DNA from: Serinus canaria | Lineage: Eukaryota > Chordata > Aves > Passeriformes > Fringillidae | Length of the DNA: 64,000 bases | Reading direction: 5' to 3' | Assembly: GCF_022539315.1 (NCBI RefSeq) | Contig: NC_066315.1 | Coordinates: 46,543,174-46,607,173 of the forward strand | Made by a program: the position numbers and the translations under genes | Shown: piece after piece, positions 12,902 to 25,577 of the stretch | Numbering within the stretch: the first letter of the stretch is position 1 | How the letters are laid out: each line of letters opens with the position of its first letter | The notes under the pieces: generated by a model | Databases searched by the model: none | Told to the model about the DNA's origin: nothing | Seen by the model: the letters and a program-made list of their open reading frames with translations, nothing else

Positions 12902-15463
12902 GAGAAGCAAGACATCTGGGTTGACCTGGGCTGTCCACCTGCATCAGTAAGTATAGTGGAATAGTAGTGGTGGATCTGCAGGGCTGACACTGCAGGCTCA
13001 GCAGGAAAGACGCACACGTTTCAGGGGGATATGCTCTGGATTAGTCTCATCCTGAAGGATCCACCTCTGGAGCATCCTACGGGCAGTTGTGAAAAGCTTC
13101 TTCTTACAGGTAAGTTTTATTTGAAAGACACCCAGTTTGTGTTCTACAGGGCTGCTCAGCCATGTGAACCAAAATGTGGTAAGTGGGAAAAATTGGGAGG
13201 TTCACTTCAAAAGGGCACTCTTGATCTGAACTAAAAGGCTAACACAGATGGACCTCTAATCTTTCCCTGTCTGTCACGATTTCTACTAAGTAGTCTAGGA
13301 AACTGCTGCACAAATCTGAAAGCTCTACAGAGGTCTCCCTTTTATTTCTTCTCACAGTGCTGGCAAAGGTACTGTTTTTTCCAAGCTAAATGTCCAGTTA
13401 TGGCTCAAGTACTTTATTTAATTGGTGATAAAACCTACCGAGTGTGTTGGGGTTTTTAGAAAGGCCAATTTGCTGCAGTCTAACAGCCCACACAGGCTGT
13501 TTGCTTGAAAGCCAAGTTACTGGTTTTATTCAATTATCATTAAGGGCAAGTGAAAACTGAAGGAATTTTTTAAGACACAGGGAGTAGAGAATCTGCATTA
13601 AATGAAATTTGACAGAGGAAGAAAATTCTGGTTTATGTTTTCTCTGGCACTGTTTCTGCAATGAAATTTCCAAGGCGATTCTTATGGAACTGCAATCCAG
13701 AAGCAAACAGATCAGCTTTAATTGTGTTTTCCTGTGGGGAAGAAGCACAAGCTCAAACACCCACCAGTGTTTCTTGACTGAAGCTTTCATCTGTTTTACA
13801 CTGCAGGCTTTTTTTTACCAACTGATGGTGAAAAGATTTGAAAAAGTCTTTCAAATATGTAAGAGCTGAGGGAGGTGAATGGGGTGCAAGGATGAATTAA
13901 TGTTTATGTCCTGAACTTGCTGGAGTTTTGTGCATGATTACAGAAGGTTATTCTTTGTGTGTCATGGTCTGGATGGTGGGAGGAAGCTGAAGCCACTGAT
14001 CAAAATTCAGAATGTAAAATTGTTTCCCTTCTGTGAGTTCAGCAGGGTTTTGCTAATGATCCCTGAAAACCAGGATCTCATGGTGAATATTTAGACGGTT
14101 CAGCTGTGGTATGGTGGCTTGAAAAAGGTAAAGTCAGCTGGGAAAAAAAGGAGGAATAGAGATAAGTAATTCAATTTCAGGGGTAGCTTTTCAACAAAGA
14201 CAGGGAAGGAGCTTGGATCACGTGACAAATATCTTCAAGCTATTATCAGGACAAATGTGTAAACTTGCAGTATTTCCTCTGGGAAGACTATGTCATACTG
14301 TGACAGCCACAGATAGGGTCATGAGTGGAATGAGGAGCCTGATGCCAATGTAGAGGACATAAAAGATATTTTTTCTTAAACAATGTCATAAAAGAGCATA
14401 ATTTCTTTAGCCAAACAAAATAAAAACATGGTGGAACATCAGCATGTCAGTAGTCAAGAGTGTTAAGTTCCCAACAAGAAGGACAAATCTGAGACAAGTG
14501 ACAACAGAGGCATGTGAACAAATGGTATTAAAGAGCCATACATAAAGTGAAGATGCAAATCAGATTCCCAACCGTCAGAAATGTGGGGTTCTGAACCAGC
14601 TTTCTTTGAAAGCCCCCCCACAGTAGTGGGGGCAAAAATCCATGTTTGAGGCTGAGCTGGATAATAGTTTGTGGAAGGAATAGTATGAGGCTGTGCCTGC
14701 AAGAGGAGGGGACCGGATACAATGATCCTTCAGGATGCTCTTTCAAGTTCTGTATTCCGATGTTTGAACACAGTGCAGAAAACAAAAGGAAAATTCAACT
14801 AATGTAAAAGCAGATATTTTTATAAATAAGTCAATAAGTGTGTTTCCTTGGGATCATGTAGTGAATGTGAAACATAATCAAAGTAAAGGCAGTGCTGTTA
14901 TCTTCACTGTTAGAGGTGCATTATCCAATACAAGAGGTCAAATGATTATTGTATTCTTGCTTGTGCATTAGGTTGGAATATATTCTGGTTTTACTTGCCT
15001 GGAATTTTTCTTGAGATGTGTACATGTTGTAGCAATGCTGTTCATGCCTGTAAACAGGAAGGCTAATTATTACAGCAATATGGAAGAGGTAATGGAGTGT
15101 GACTGTCAGGAGTGCAACTGGTGAGCAGGCAGATAACAGGCTAATGACTGAGACCTTGTCAGAAAAATGAGAGTTCTGAGTGAGATGCCTGCAGTATTGT
15201 GCACTGGGGATGTGGAGGCTGGAAGTGGCCAAGCACAGCAATTGAAGACACATGGTTTAAGGTGAACACATACTGCTGGTGATGACGGAGGCTCAACTGT
15301 GTGCTTAATGAAATGAAGCATTTTTAGTAATGGGAAAGTACAGGATGCAGTGTTAGAAGATTTGATTAAATATATGCAGGCAGGAGATGTGCTCTGGCTG
15401 CTTTCTTGAGTAGCTACATCTGGACCTTCCTACATGCTGTTTGATCAAACAAACAGAATGAGA

Positions 15464-16013
15464 GAGTCATAGTATGGTTTGGATTGGAAGGAACCTTAAA
15501 GGCCACTTAGTTCCAACATCCCTCTCATGGACATGGACATCCTCCACCAGACCAGTTGGTTCAAAGACCCATCCATCCTTGCTTTGGTCACTGCAAGGGA
15601 TGGGGCAACCACAGCTTCCTCTTGGAACAACCTGTTCCAGTGCCTCATCACCCTCAAGTAAAGAATTTTTTCCTAATATCTAATCTAAACCTGACCTCTG
15701 TCAGTTTGAAGCCATTCCCCCTTGTACATGTAAAAACTCCCTCTCCAGCTCTCTTGAAGCCCCCCTTCAGGTACTGCAAAGATGCCATAAAGTCTCTTCT
15801 CCAGACTGAACAATCCCAACTCTCTCAGGCAGTCCTCACAGGAGAGGCGCTGCAGACCTCTGCTCATGCTCCTGACCCTCCTCTGGACTCAGTCCTACAG
15901 ATCCACATCCTTCCTATGTTTGGGCTTCCAAAGCTGGATGTAGCACTCCGGGTTGGGTTTCACTAGGGCTGGGGGGCAGAAATAGCTCTCTTGACCTGCT
16001 GGTCACATGCTAG
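15464..16013 (-). mobile_element. CR1 LINE fragment, antisense, about 550 bp
   Basis: Read on the + strand this is the reverse complement of avian CR1. It starts with a worn 'tcatagtatggtttggattgg' tail, then 'ggaaccttaaaggccac', 'cctgttccagtgcctcatcaccctc', 'cctaatatctaatctaaacctgac', 'ccattcccccttgtac' and 'ctcctctggactcagtcc', and ends near 'ttgacctgctggtcacatgctag'. The CR1 3' end therefore lies at the low coordinate and the copy is 5'-truncated. The + strand open frame at 15556-15966 is antisense CR1 and is not a gene. Confidence 0.95.
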
Positions 16014-16935
16014 ATGTTGAACAGACAAAGTCTTTCAGGTGAAGGTGGTCTTGAGGGAAGACTGTGGTTAAGTGGAATGGAGGATGTAGGATCTATCTCT
16101 TGCCAGTGAGAGAGATAGATAGATAATTGATCTACCAATTGTGGCTAGTGGGTATGCACTTGTGAAAAACACTGTTACACAGCTAAGCACCTGTGGAATT
16201 GGCATATCCATCAGAAGCAGACCTTGATGCACATTTAGTTTAGTATGAGTGATTGCTGTAAAAGATGGCTTTTGTTGTCTCTCAAGATACCTGCAGTTCT
16301 TGCACTCTTGGCATCTTGAAGCTCAAAACATACATAGAGCTCAGAGAAGGTTTTACAAAATTAATCTATATTGAAGAGATCTTTCCATGATCAGTACAGT
16401 GGAAAGAGTTAAAAACCAAATATTTAAAGTAGGACAATAACCTTTACCTCTGCCACTAGAGGAAATACATTCTAGCAAGTTACATTGTGCACAGATATTA
16501 TTCTAGTGATTGGAGCCCAGCACAAATCAGCAAAGCTTGATAATGAAAGCACTCTTCTGATTTAAATTGCTCAATAAAGTGGTCATGTGGAAATCTTAAC
16601 GGGCAGCATGGCTTGTAAAAAGTAAATGAAAGGTGCAAAGCTTTTGTCTCATGTTGCCTACAGATGAGTCTAGTGCAGCCCCTAACAGCTACAAGTGTGA
16701 ATGTGGCAGCACTGTCCCAGTAGGGGCAAGGCAGCTGTTGAACTTTGACAGTATTATTACTATTGTACTGCAGTGATCCTGTGTCTTGTTCCATGAGGCA
16801 GAGTGGCACAAGTTCCCTTAGGGAGAGTGTTCCCAGAAGGTTGCTGGAGGAGCCAGTCAGGAGAGAGCAGCTGGAGAGAAATTCAGCGGAGAATATGTGG
16901 AGCTGTGCCAAGAGCCTCTGGGCCAGGAGGAATAT

Positions 16936-17062
16936 TCATAGAATCATAGAATGGTTTGTGTTGGAATGGACCATCAAGACCATCTAGCTCCAAGCCCCCT
17001 GCCATGGGCAGGGACACCTTTCATTGGTCCAGGTCGCTCAAAGCCCCATCTAGTCCCATCCT
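16936..17062 (-). mobile_element. CR1 LINE 3' end fragment, antisense
   Basis: The two octamer-like tail copies (tcatagaatcatagaatgg) are followed by a wide match to the CR1 3' region, including 'ccccctgccatgggcaggg' and 'gctcaaagccccatct'. Similarity fades after about 17062. It covers the same CR1 segment as the start of the copy at 15464, so the two are separate insertions, not one broken element. Confidence 0.92.
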
Positions 17063-17175
17063 GTATTGCAGCAGAGCTGTCAAGTGAATCACCTGAGGAG
17101 GGTCCTGCAGGTCTAGACTGTCCTCTGAGGAAAGTGAAAACAAGGGCAGCAAACCTGGATATATACTACCAGCAC

Positions 17176-17209
17176 AGCAAGTGGGATGCTGCCTAGCATC
17201 CCACTTGCT
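17176..17209. repeat. Perfect 15-bp inverted repeat with a 4-nt loop
   Basis: AGCAAGTGGGATGCT (17176-17190) is followed by the loop GCCT (17191-17194) and then by the exact reverse complement (17195-17209). It sits about 110 bp beyond the end of the CR1 fragment. The stem is too short for a microRNA precursor, and the lack of a T-run argues against any Pol III role. No known element end is recognised. Confidence 0.95.
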
Positions 17210-17528
17210 CATTAAGAGGTGAGTTTGGAGAACCAGGTTTGCTGGGTCCCACGTGCCCGGGGAAGAGGCAGTGGGACCTCGGAGGCTGCTCGCCTGAGGT
17301 AACCTTGGTGAGGCTGTTGGGTCACAGCTTTTGAAGTTGTTATCAAATACTCCTCAACTAATAGTCCAGCAAGGAGTTAAAACAGAAATTTAAAGGGGAT
17401 GCAGCTTTTGTTTTGGACCACAGTATATCTACCAAATCCAAACCAGAAAGATTTGTGTGTGTGTGTAGAGAAATAACATAACAGATGCATTAAAAAAAAC
17501 CCTATCTCAAAACAATCTTATGTTTAAA

Positions 17529-17559
17529 AGTGGGATTAGTGGGATTAGTGGGATTAGTG
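17529..17559. repeat. 9-bp tandem repeat, three copies
   Basis: AGTGGGATT is repeated three times (17529-17555), followed by a partial copy. It lies immediately before the T/G-rich tract. Confidence 0.95.
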
Positions 17560-17564
17560 ATGGT

Positions 17565-17755
17565 TCTGTTAGTTTGGGTTTGTGTTTTTTTATTTATTGG
17601 GGTTTTGTTTTGGTTTTTGGTTTTGTTTTTTTGTTTGGGGGTTTATTTGTCTGTTTTTGTTTTTGCTTTGGTTTGGGTTTTGGTTTTGTTTTTTTTTTTG
17701 TTTGCCTTTTTTGTTTGGGTTTTTGTTTGTTTTTTGTTTGTTTAATAGGTTTTTT
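17565..17755 (+). repeat. T/G-rich low-complexity tract
   Basis: About 190 bp are built almost only of T and G on the + strand, as irregular TTTGG, TTTTG and GGGTTT units. The hydrophobic Phe/Leu/Val/Cys-rich open frames across it (17520-17774 and overlapping frames) are translations of this tract and should not be read as membrane proteins. Similar tracts occur at 33785, 49571 and 56722, all T/G-rich on the same strand. Confidence 0.95.
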
Positions 17756-17759
17756 TCCC

Positions 17760-20512
17760 TTTAGTACCATCTAATAAAGGCTGCTGTCTTCAGCTATGCT
17801 AGGAGTGACAGATGCAATAGAGGTGATATAAAAAAGCACATGGCCAACCATTTGCCACTTGAGGTGCAGTGTGGAGGGCATTTTTTTCTCAATCTACTCC
17901 CTTGGCCATGTAAGGGTAGGAGAAATCTTGTGTATAGCATTGAAATTTGAAGTGGAAGGACCATTTATGGATATTATTCTGCAGCATCTCAGACCCCTTT
18001 TGTTATTAATATCCTTATTTAGATTCTGTGCAAATGTAAACAGACACCTCTCCAGCCTCTGGTTAATTCATAAAATGGTGCTTGCAGTGTAAGTTACAGC
18101 CACAGCTGAGATGCAGTAAGGGAGAGAGTGGCAAACCCCCCGCGTTTCCCAAGCATGTTCTTAGAGGTATAACAGTCATTAACTAAAAAAGCAAAATCAG
18201 TACTTACATGTGGGAACCAGCCTGTGAAAACTCGCTCAAATACATCATCCTGAGAAAACTGCTGCACTTTCTTTCAAATCCTAAGCATCTTCTTCCCTCA
18301 AAAGTATATTCTCAGTTAAATCCATATCCAAGAAGGATACTGCAGCACAAGCTTTGTATTTCATGGTCACCTCTTTGTATTTCACAGTCACTACTACAAA
18401 AAGAGCAGCAAGTTGCTTCCTGTGCCCTCTCCTTGATTCGGTCACTCTAAGTGTTTACAAATCATTATCCTGCAAAATAATTGACTCAGTGCTATTAGGA
18501 CTTGAAACTTTGAACAAATGCTGAAATTATGAACACTTGAGATGTATAAGAATAATGATGATGGTCATTACCATCAACAAAAATAAAGGAAGACAGATTT
18601 TACTGATTGAGCGTTTTGCCTCAAGACTAAAGAAGTAAGTGTGCTGTTGCAGAAAAGAATGTTCTCTGGGCATTAAAAATGATGCATTTTAAATTAGAGG
18701 GGGGTGTATTCCCTCTGTGTTTCAAAGTTAAAATTAATGCAATCTCTCATAAAATTCTTTCAGTGTGATATGTATGTCTCCATAAATACCATACTCTATT
18801 CACCACACTGTTTTCCTATATTCCCTCCTGTATCTTGCAGGGGAGAAGCCACCATGTGCAGTAAAAATTGTTCATGCAGTTTGGTGGCTGTTCCACACAT
18901 TTTGGTAGCCGCTGTGTGTACTCATCTGTGTATATGCTGGGTGGCCTTTTGTTACTCAGGAAAACGTAAAATCATCCCAGCAGGAAAAAAATCATTCTCC
19001 TTTGTGGGTCCTCTGTGAAGACACCAGTACTTTCTGTAGCTGGTGTTTGTGAAGTTGCAGGATCTTTATGTCTTGGACACATCCAGCACTGCAGTTGGCC
19101 ACTGGACTCAAAAGGTAAGAATTGGAAAGATGTGTGGTGTGATAACAGTTTTGCCTTTTTTTTTTTTTTTAAGAAAATCAAGCTGAAAACCCTCTTAGTT
19201 TGTCTTACAAGTAACATTTAAATTAAACTATTTTTAAGCAACATTTTGAGCTCATGGATTCCTGCCATGTTATAAAACACCTGTCTGCAACATAAAGTGG
19301 TCTGAAGTACACATCCTGAAACAGAAATGAGCATAGGATAGCACCAAAGGAATAAGTGATGAAGCCTGCTAAGGCAACAACAAAGACTTTCTGATGTGAA
19401 CAGTGCTATGAGGAACCTCATGGTATTTTATGAAAAGGTCAGCTGCAACCATCGGGTTGTTTCTTCTCCTGAAGCTTTATAAATGTCATTGGAAAAAAAA
19501 GATAAAGAGCAAACACTGTATGAACATATGCATTTCATCAGATATGTATAGTGGTCATGGATAGTAGTCCTACTCTAAAATTTGGGCAATGGTAGTAGCA
19601 CTAAATTTTGTCTAACATACACATAAATGAAGAGAGACATCCTTTGCTCATAGAACAAAAATAATGACATCACAGAATCAATGTAGAACATAGCTGACCT
19701 TGAAAGTACAGTTAAAGAACTGAAATTTCTTCCAGTTTTAAGATTTCATGGGCTTTACACAGAGACCTCGATGCTCTGAAAAAGAATTCAGCCAATGCAT
19801 TGCAGAATAACCAAATCTCAAGAAGCAAGAAGCGACACTAAGTCTCTGACAACGCTGCTGGAAGGATGCAACTTGGATATATCAACTACCAAAAACTATT
19901 CTGTCTAGTCTAGCTATGTATGCATATGTTGCTGGAATTCAGTATTGTCAGTGGTTTTTTGAGGGGTAAAACCACTGAGCAAATAAAAAATGTGTTGTAT
20001 CAGACTCCTTAATTTTTCTATGAGTTTCTCAGGTACATTTTCAGTTGCTGAAGTCTGTTACTTGTGAAGTTTAAAAATAGTCAAAAGATCTGTAATATCT
20101 CCATTTTCATTCCTATCTGTTAGTTGAATGGGGAGTGAACCTGAATCCATTAAATTTAAATGAACTAAAATAATTGTTAAACCTAAATAAACCTAAACCT
20201 GAACTCTTTCTTACCTTATTTATAATTCCAGCCTCTGGATATCCTGTCTCAAGACACCCTGGCACTTATTGCTCTCCAGTGGAAATTGTTTGCATCCTTG
20301 ACTTGGGTAGAGGTAAGATGGTTCCTGTGGCCTTCGCTTATGCAGTTCCACCATGAAAAGCTCTCAGAGCATTTAACAAACCTTTCATAACTTTCACAGA
20401 GGTGTGTAAACATGTTTTTACCTTTTCACTGAAGCCACATTAACTTAGTGTATTTTCAGATTCCACACGTGTAAGTCCTCAGTTGGTCATACCCAAAAGG
20501 GTATGTGTGTTA
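17760..20512. other. Intergenic DNA with no recognised gene
   Basis: AT-rich unique DNA with a T-run at about 19155-19172. No exon, RNA gene or transposon is recognised. Confidence 0.55.
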
Positions 20513-21098
20513 TGTGTTGTGGTTCTACCCCAGCCAGCAGCCAAGCCCCATGCAGCTGGTCGCTCACTCCCCCAGCAGTGGGATCAGGGAGAGAATGGGC
20601 AGTGTAAAAGCTAGAAAAACTTGTGGGTTGAGATAAAAGCAACTTGATAGAAAAAGAAAAAGCTGCTCGCACAAGCAAAGCAAAACAAGGGATTAATTCA
20701 GTGCTTCCCATGGGCAGGCAGGTTCAGCCAGCTCCAAGAGAGCAGGGCCCCATCACAAGTAATGGTGACTCCAGAAGAGAAACACCATCACTCCAAATAG
20801 CCCCCCTTCCTCCTTCTTCCGTCCACTTCATGTACTGAGCATCATGTCACATAGTCTGGAATATCCCTTTGGTCAGTTTGGGTCACCTGGCTGTTCTGGC
20901 TTCCAACCTCCTATGCACCCTCAACTTTCCAACCAGTGTGGCAATAGGGAAAGCAGAAAAGGCTCTGTATAGTCCCTGCAATAACAGCAATTTAAAAACC
21001 TCTCTATATTATCAACCCTGTGTTCAGCCCAAGTCCAAAACACAGCCCTATGCCAGCCACTGTGAATAAAATTAAATACCCCAGCCAAAACCAGCACA
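20513..21098 (-). mobile_element. Avian endogenous-retrovirus LTR (solo), minus orientation
   Basis: The segment starts near TGTGTTGTGGTTCTACC and ends in CCAGCACA, so it has TG...CA ends. It follows a repeat common in bird genomes: 'ccccagccagcagcc', 'gctcactcccccagcag', 'gtgggttgagataaaa', 'aagcaaagcaaaacaagg', 'tcacatagtctggaatatc' and 'ccagccaaaaccagcaca'. On the minus strand it would begin TGTGCTGGTTTTGGCTGG, and the TATA region maps near 20830, now degraded. No internal retroviral sequence flanks it, so it is a solo LTR. A clean target duplication is not visible: the left edge is uncertain by a few bases. I recall the family as ERVL-like but cannot confirm the class. Confidence 0.85.
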
Positions 21099-22384
21099 AT
21101 GTCAAAGGGGTTTGGTTTTCCCTTTTCTTAGTTTTTTTAACTTTTTTTATTTTTAATCTGAGCTTGCTTGTGACCCTTAGAGGGAAAAGAAGACATTCTG
21201 TCTGCTTCCCTTCAGCTTCATTGTGCACTGGGAACCACAGAGACGTTTTCTCGCTGAACATTGAGACTCAAAACTTTCACAGGCTTGTATCATGTAAGCC
21301 TGGCCAGTTTGGTTGACTGGAAAAGGAAGGAAATTCCTGGAGGTCCTGACTTGAGGTTCAACCAGCTGATTAGGAAGCAACATGCCAAAACCTTGAACAG
21401 AGTGTAATAACTGTTGACTTAGTGTTAAAGAAATGATGACAGACCACTTAGTGTTAAAAGCTGCTGACAGACAGCAAATATTTTTGTCACATTCTTTTGC
21501 CTATACCTTGGTGGGAAGAGAAAGAAGTAGAGGAAAACAGGAAGGACAAAACAATATTCCATTGCAGAGAAATGATGAAAAGGTTATGTTTGCATCTTAG
21601 CAACTCATTTCAAGATTGATGCCTCGCTGGAGGGTAGCTGTTGACTTATGGCAGTATTTGACTGCAGCACTGAATTTATGTTACTTGGCAACAGTATCAC
21701 ACATTAAGTAGGAACGCAGCACACCTCTTTGGCTGGGCCAGCCTGCATCCCTTTAATCATGCACACCAGCATGTGAGACAGGTTGGATCTGTGACTTCTG
21801 CCAAACTCCTATTAAAATTTAAGTGCAGATGCCTCTCACAAAATTAAAGGTCATTTTGACTATATTTATAGTCCAAAAAACTTGTCATAACACAGGGAAG
21901 ACCCTTACTTTTCTTTCAAGGACACAAACTGCTTAGCACATTTGAGCTTATAATGTCTCTTTGCAGGGCACAAGGCACTGAGCTACCCAAACTCTCAGGA
22001 TACGGCTGACTTTTCATGTGCTTTCGCCACCTGAGAGGAATTTGTCCTTTCCAGTGCAGCTGAGGAGGGAAATGTTTCTTACAGCGTTAAGGGACAGTCA
22101 TAGATGTATAAAGAAAGTCACATAAAAAAGAAAAACAACTCCAATTAAGAATAGCTGATGTTTACCAGTTTGTTCAATGAATTTTCCTACTTTTATGTTG
22201 GACCAATTTGCTTAGGTCCTATATTTTTAAATTTGTTGCCCAAAGTAACAAACAGCAAGCAAGCTAAACTTTAGAACACCAACGATTAGCAGGTACTGCT
22301 CAGAGCAAAAATGAAAACAGGAGACCCATGCATTTCTAGCAGGTAGAGCAGGACCCCTCCACCCACCCTCCACTCATCTCTGCC
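21099..22384. other. Intergenic DNA between two LTRs
   Basis: This 1.3 kb stretch separates two different LTR families. I see no gag, pol or env similarity in it, so it does not look like the internal part of a provirus. No gene is recognised. Confidence 0.6.
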
Positions 22385-22930
22385 TGTGGTGGGTTGACTT
22401 TGGCTGGCTGTCATTTGCCTACCAAGCTGCTCACTTGTTCCCTATCCTCAGCAGAACAGAAGGAGAAAATAAGATGAAAAAACTCCTGGGTTGAGATAAG
22501 GACAAGGATGTCACTTATCAATCACTGTCATGGGTGACTCACCTTAGGGAATAGCAATTTAATTTACTGCCAGTTAATAACAAAGAAGGATAATGAGAAA
22601 TTAAACATTATTACCTACCCCCCACTCCCTACCTCAGTCTTCCCAGGCTCAGCTTCAGTCCTGAGTCTTCCACCTCCCCTTCACTCCCCAAGTGTCCCAT
22701 GGGAATGGGGAATGGGGGTTGTGGTCTGTTCTTCCTTCTCTCCTCCTTCCTCCATCTATGGGAGACAAACCTTTGCCACCATGGGTTATTCCCACAGGCT
22801 GCACTGCTTCAAAAAGTTCCCTAGCATGGAGCATTTCTAGATGTCCTGGTCTTTGGGAATGGACTGCTCCAGTCTGGTGGGTCCCCTATGGGCCACAGGT
22901 CCTGCCAGAATGGTCTCTGGGCAGTCTTTA
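22385..22930 (-). mobile_element. Second avian ERV LTR fragment, minus orientation
   Basis: It begins TGTGGTGGGTTGACTTTGGCTGG, the start of an LTR family very common in birds. It continues through 'ctgggttgagataaggacaagg', 'caatttaatttactgcc', 'ataatgagaaattaaa', 'gggaatgggggttgtggtc' and the 'gctgcactgcttc'/'tgctccag' segments of the family's internal repeats. A position equivalent to AATAAA on the minus strand (near 22565) suggests minus orientation. The right edge is not clear: similarity fades between 22900 and 23010. The copy is diverged and lacks internal viral sequence. Confidence 0.75.
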
Positions 22931-25546
22931 GAAACAGTCCTGAGAGTGCAGCCATGCACCCTTCTGGCTCCCTGCCAGTGGTGGAGAAAGCTGCCTGGAA
23001 GGACAAATAAGTTGCATCCGACATTTCAGGTTGGTTCAGTGTGGCATGTAGGGCTGTATATAAAGATGCCCCTTTGAGCAGAAGAGGAGATAAAATTCAG
23101 GAGCTTTAAGCAGTGACAAGTTCAGCAGCTGAGAGTATCCATGTCAGAGATTTAAAATGAGTGGGCAGAGAAAATAAATACCAAAAATATTTCCACATGT
23201 GGAAGAGAGGGGGTATCTCACCTCTTAGACAAACCTCTTCTGGAAACATTTGAAAACTATTTAGTAGAGTTGCAACCTGAAAGAGGAGGAGAATTGCAGT
23301 TGAAATGGAGCAAGGAGTGCAGAGCATTAACATTTCTCTCTTGTGCCATTGATTGAACAAACATTTAAATAAACTACATTCTGACAGATTGGCTTCTAGC
23401 AATGGATTTAGAGGAAACGGAAAAAGAGAGAATCGTGACAAAACATTTATTTTGCATTTGCTTTGCAAAATGAGAAAACTATGTAGCAGTTTAATAAAAC
23501 ATAGTTTTCCGTTATTATTAACTTAGCTTCATTTACATTACAATACAGTGCAGCTTGAACACTCTGCATATATCCTAAAGATTTCCTGAGAAGACCAGCT
23601 TTTAATCAGCTGAGGTATAAAGCTCTACAGTTACACTGAACCAAAGTTACATTGCCAAGGCCACTCAGTGGAAGTTTTCTGAATGTCATTCCTATTACTC
23701 ATTCATTAAAAATCATTGGCTTTCATTAGAAGCAGGATTGAGCAAAGCACTTCAAAAACCAGAACTCTGATGATTCAATCTGAGGGATCAAAGTATCAGA
23801 ATTTCTTAAGCTTTGCTTGCATTATCTCAACAAAAGTTGAGTTTGTCAATTTAGTTTAGAAAATCAATACTTTTTAATTTTATTTTATTTTTTCAAACAA
23901 AGCAGAAATATGTGTGGTTAAATTCTGGGTGGTTGATCTTATGAAGAATCTCAGCAAACAAAATAATAGGAGCAAGACAGCTGCTGTGACTCACTAGTTT
24001 AAAAAGCATTCCCACCTTAAACGCAGTGAGAAAAAGAGGGGAAAACCAAAATGCCCCCCAGAAGAAATATAATAGTAAAAACCTGATTATAAAAGGTGCT
24101 TCTTGAATATGTTCTCAAGCTAACACAGCTGGTGGAAAAACTCTGTTTGAAAAAATATTGGAAATGTGATGTGATTAGACAGAATCCATGTGGGTATTTT
24201 TTGCTTCTTTTTTGCAGAAGGGTATTCCAATATAGGTTTACCTTACCTTAACAAGATCTCCACTTTGAAACTTCTAAATAAAAAGACTGGTTAGAAAAAC
24301 TACTGGAAAGGTTGTGCTTCATGATATTAGATTTAGTTTCAGTTTTGAAATTATGACTAAATAGCTTTTAAATTAATGAAAAAAAGACAATCTATTTTTA
24401 AAATACACTGCCTTTTTCTGACAATATTGTTTTCACTGTGCTCTTTCTTACTCTGTGGCTGACTTCTCAGAAAAGACAAGATTAGAAGAGGAGAATGGAA
24501 GCTGAATAACAGCACATCTTGTTCTTTGGGAAAGATCAGTGAACAAACAGTTATAGACTAGCTACAAGGATAGGGAGAGAAAAATTGTCAGGATTGTGCA
24601 AAAATCTATAGCAAAATTAATACAATTTAAGAAATGTTATGAAATTAATCAAACTTTATATCTTTTTTTTCAATTTATGCTAGGTAATAGTTTGTAATTG
24701 GAAAATTATTTATTATGGTGACAATTGGGCACAAACAAAAAGCAACACAATGTACTGGTGAAGTGACAGTGCTGTTGTTGTGTTTCCAGGCAAATTAAAG
24801 GTCTTTGATGAAGAGCTCTGCATCTTATGCAGTTGATGTGAGTTCTTGGAAAGTAAAGTCATACTGAAGTTGTCTTTCCCTGCTCAAAACCCTGCACCTG
24901 CCTACCTGCAGTGCTCGTGTGGAAACCTCTCTTTGGAGGCTAGCAACTGTGTAACAGTAGCATGGTGGCAGGGAAAGGGTTAAGAGGCAGGACTTTCTGA
25001 TGTCCATGCTGAGATGCTTCACAGTTTCACAGATGGAGGCTGAGATGCCTTTCATAGCTGTCCAAGAACAGAAAAGATTTCCTGTCTCATCAGAGGAAGT
25101 GTTATGTCAGATATGTGCAGTAAATGGACTGACTGCAGGTAGAGCAGAGAATCTATGACAGGCACAGTTTTATCTGTCAAGAGTACATTAAGTAGTATTA
25201 AAAGGTGCTTCCAAATATTTTAATGATGGGTTTTGTTGGATTTCTCGGATGGTTAATTGATCTCTCTCTCTCTTTCTACAGTGTTTATTACTGTTTTAAA
25301 TTCAAATAGTAGATGGAGACATTAAGAAAGATTTATATGTGTAAAACCTAGTGAAAAAATGTATTAATGTGTGTCTAAAGCCATATCCATAGCACTAGAA
25401 AACATGCTGTTTTTTGCAGGATGGAATTGTCACCCTACTCAATTTTTTGGGAAGTTTTCCATACATTTCAGAAGGCCCTTTAGCTTTTTTTTTTGTTGTT
25501 AGAAGGAAATCAATATTTTAATTCTAGTTCTCCTATGAGATGTAGG

Positions 25547-25549
<3 letters not shown>

Positions 25550-25575
<26 letters not shown>
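25550..25575. repeat. Poly(A) run of 26
   Basis: An uninterrupted run of 26 A on the + strand, the longest homopolymer noticed in the window. The upstream sequence does not resemble any known retroposed gene, so it may be simple slippage and not a retrotransposition tail. Confidence 0.95.

Positions 25576-25577
<2 letters not shown>

Larger units (their letters stand above)
9954..15463. other. Intergenic DNA with no recognised gene
   Basis: No exon, RNA gene or transposon is recognised. It contains a small GGGAAT-type minisatellite near 11586 and a 28-bp tandem duplication at 12846, listed separately. The longest frame here (11262-11765, minus) runs through the minisatellite, and its Pro-Ile/Pro-Phe repeats are the translation of that simple repeat, not a protein feature. 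Confidence 0.55.

Noticed and set aside
15556..15966. 136-codon + strand open frame
   Set aside because: It lies wholly inside an antisense CR1 fragment and does not encode a CR1 protein on that strand.
17520..17774. Strongly hydrophobic frames resembling a membrane protein
   Set aside because: They are the translation of a T/G-rich low-complexity tract, which gives Phe, Leu, Val, Cys and Gly in any frame.
20488..20506. Short inverted repeat CATACCC-AAAA-GGGTATG
   Set aside because: Seven-bp arms are within chance expectation for a window of this size.
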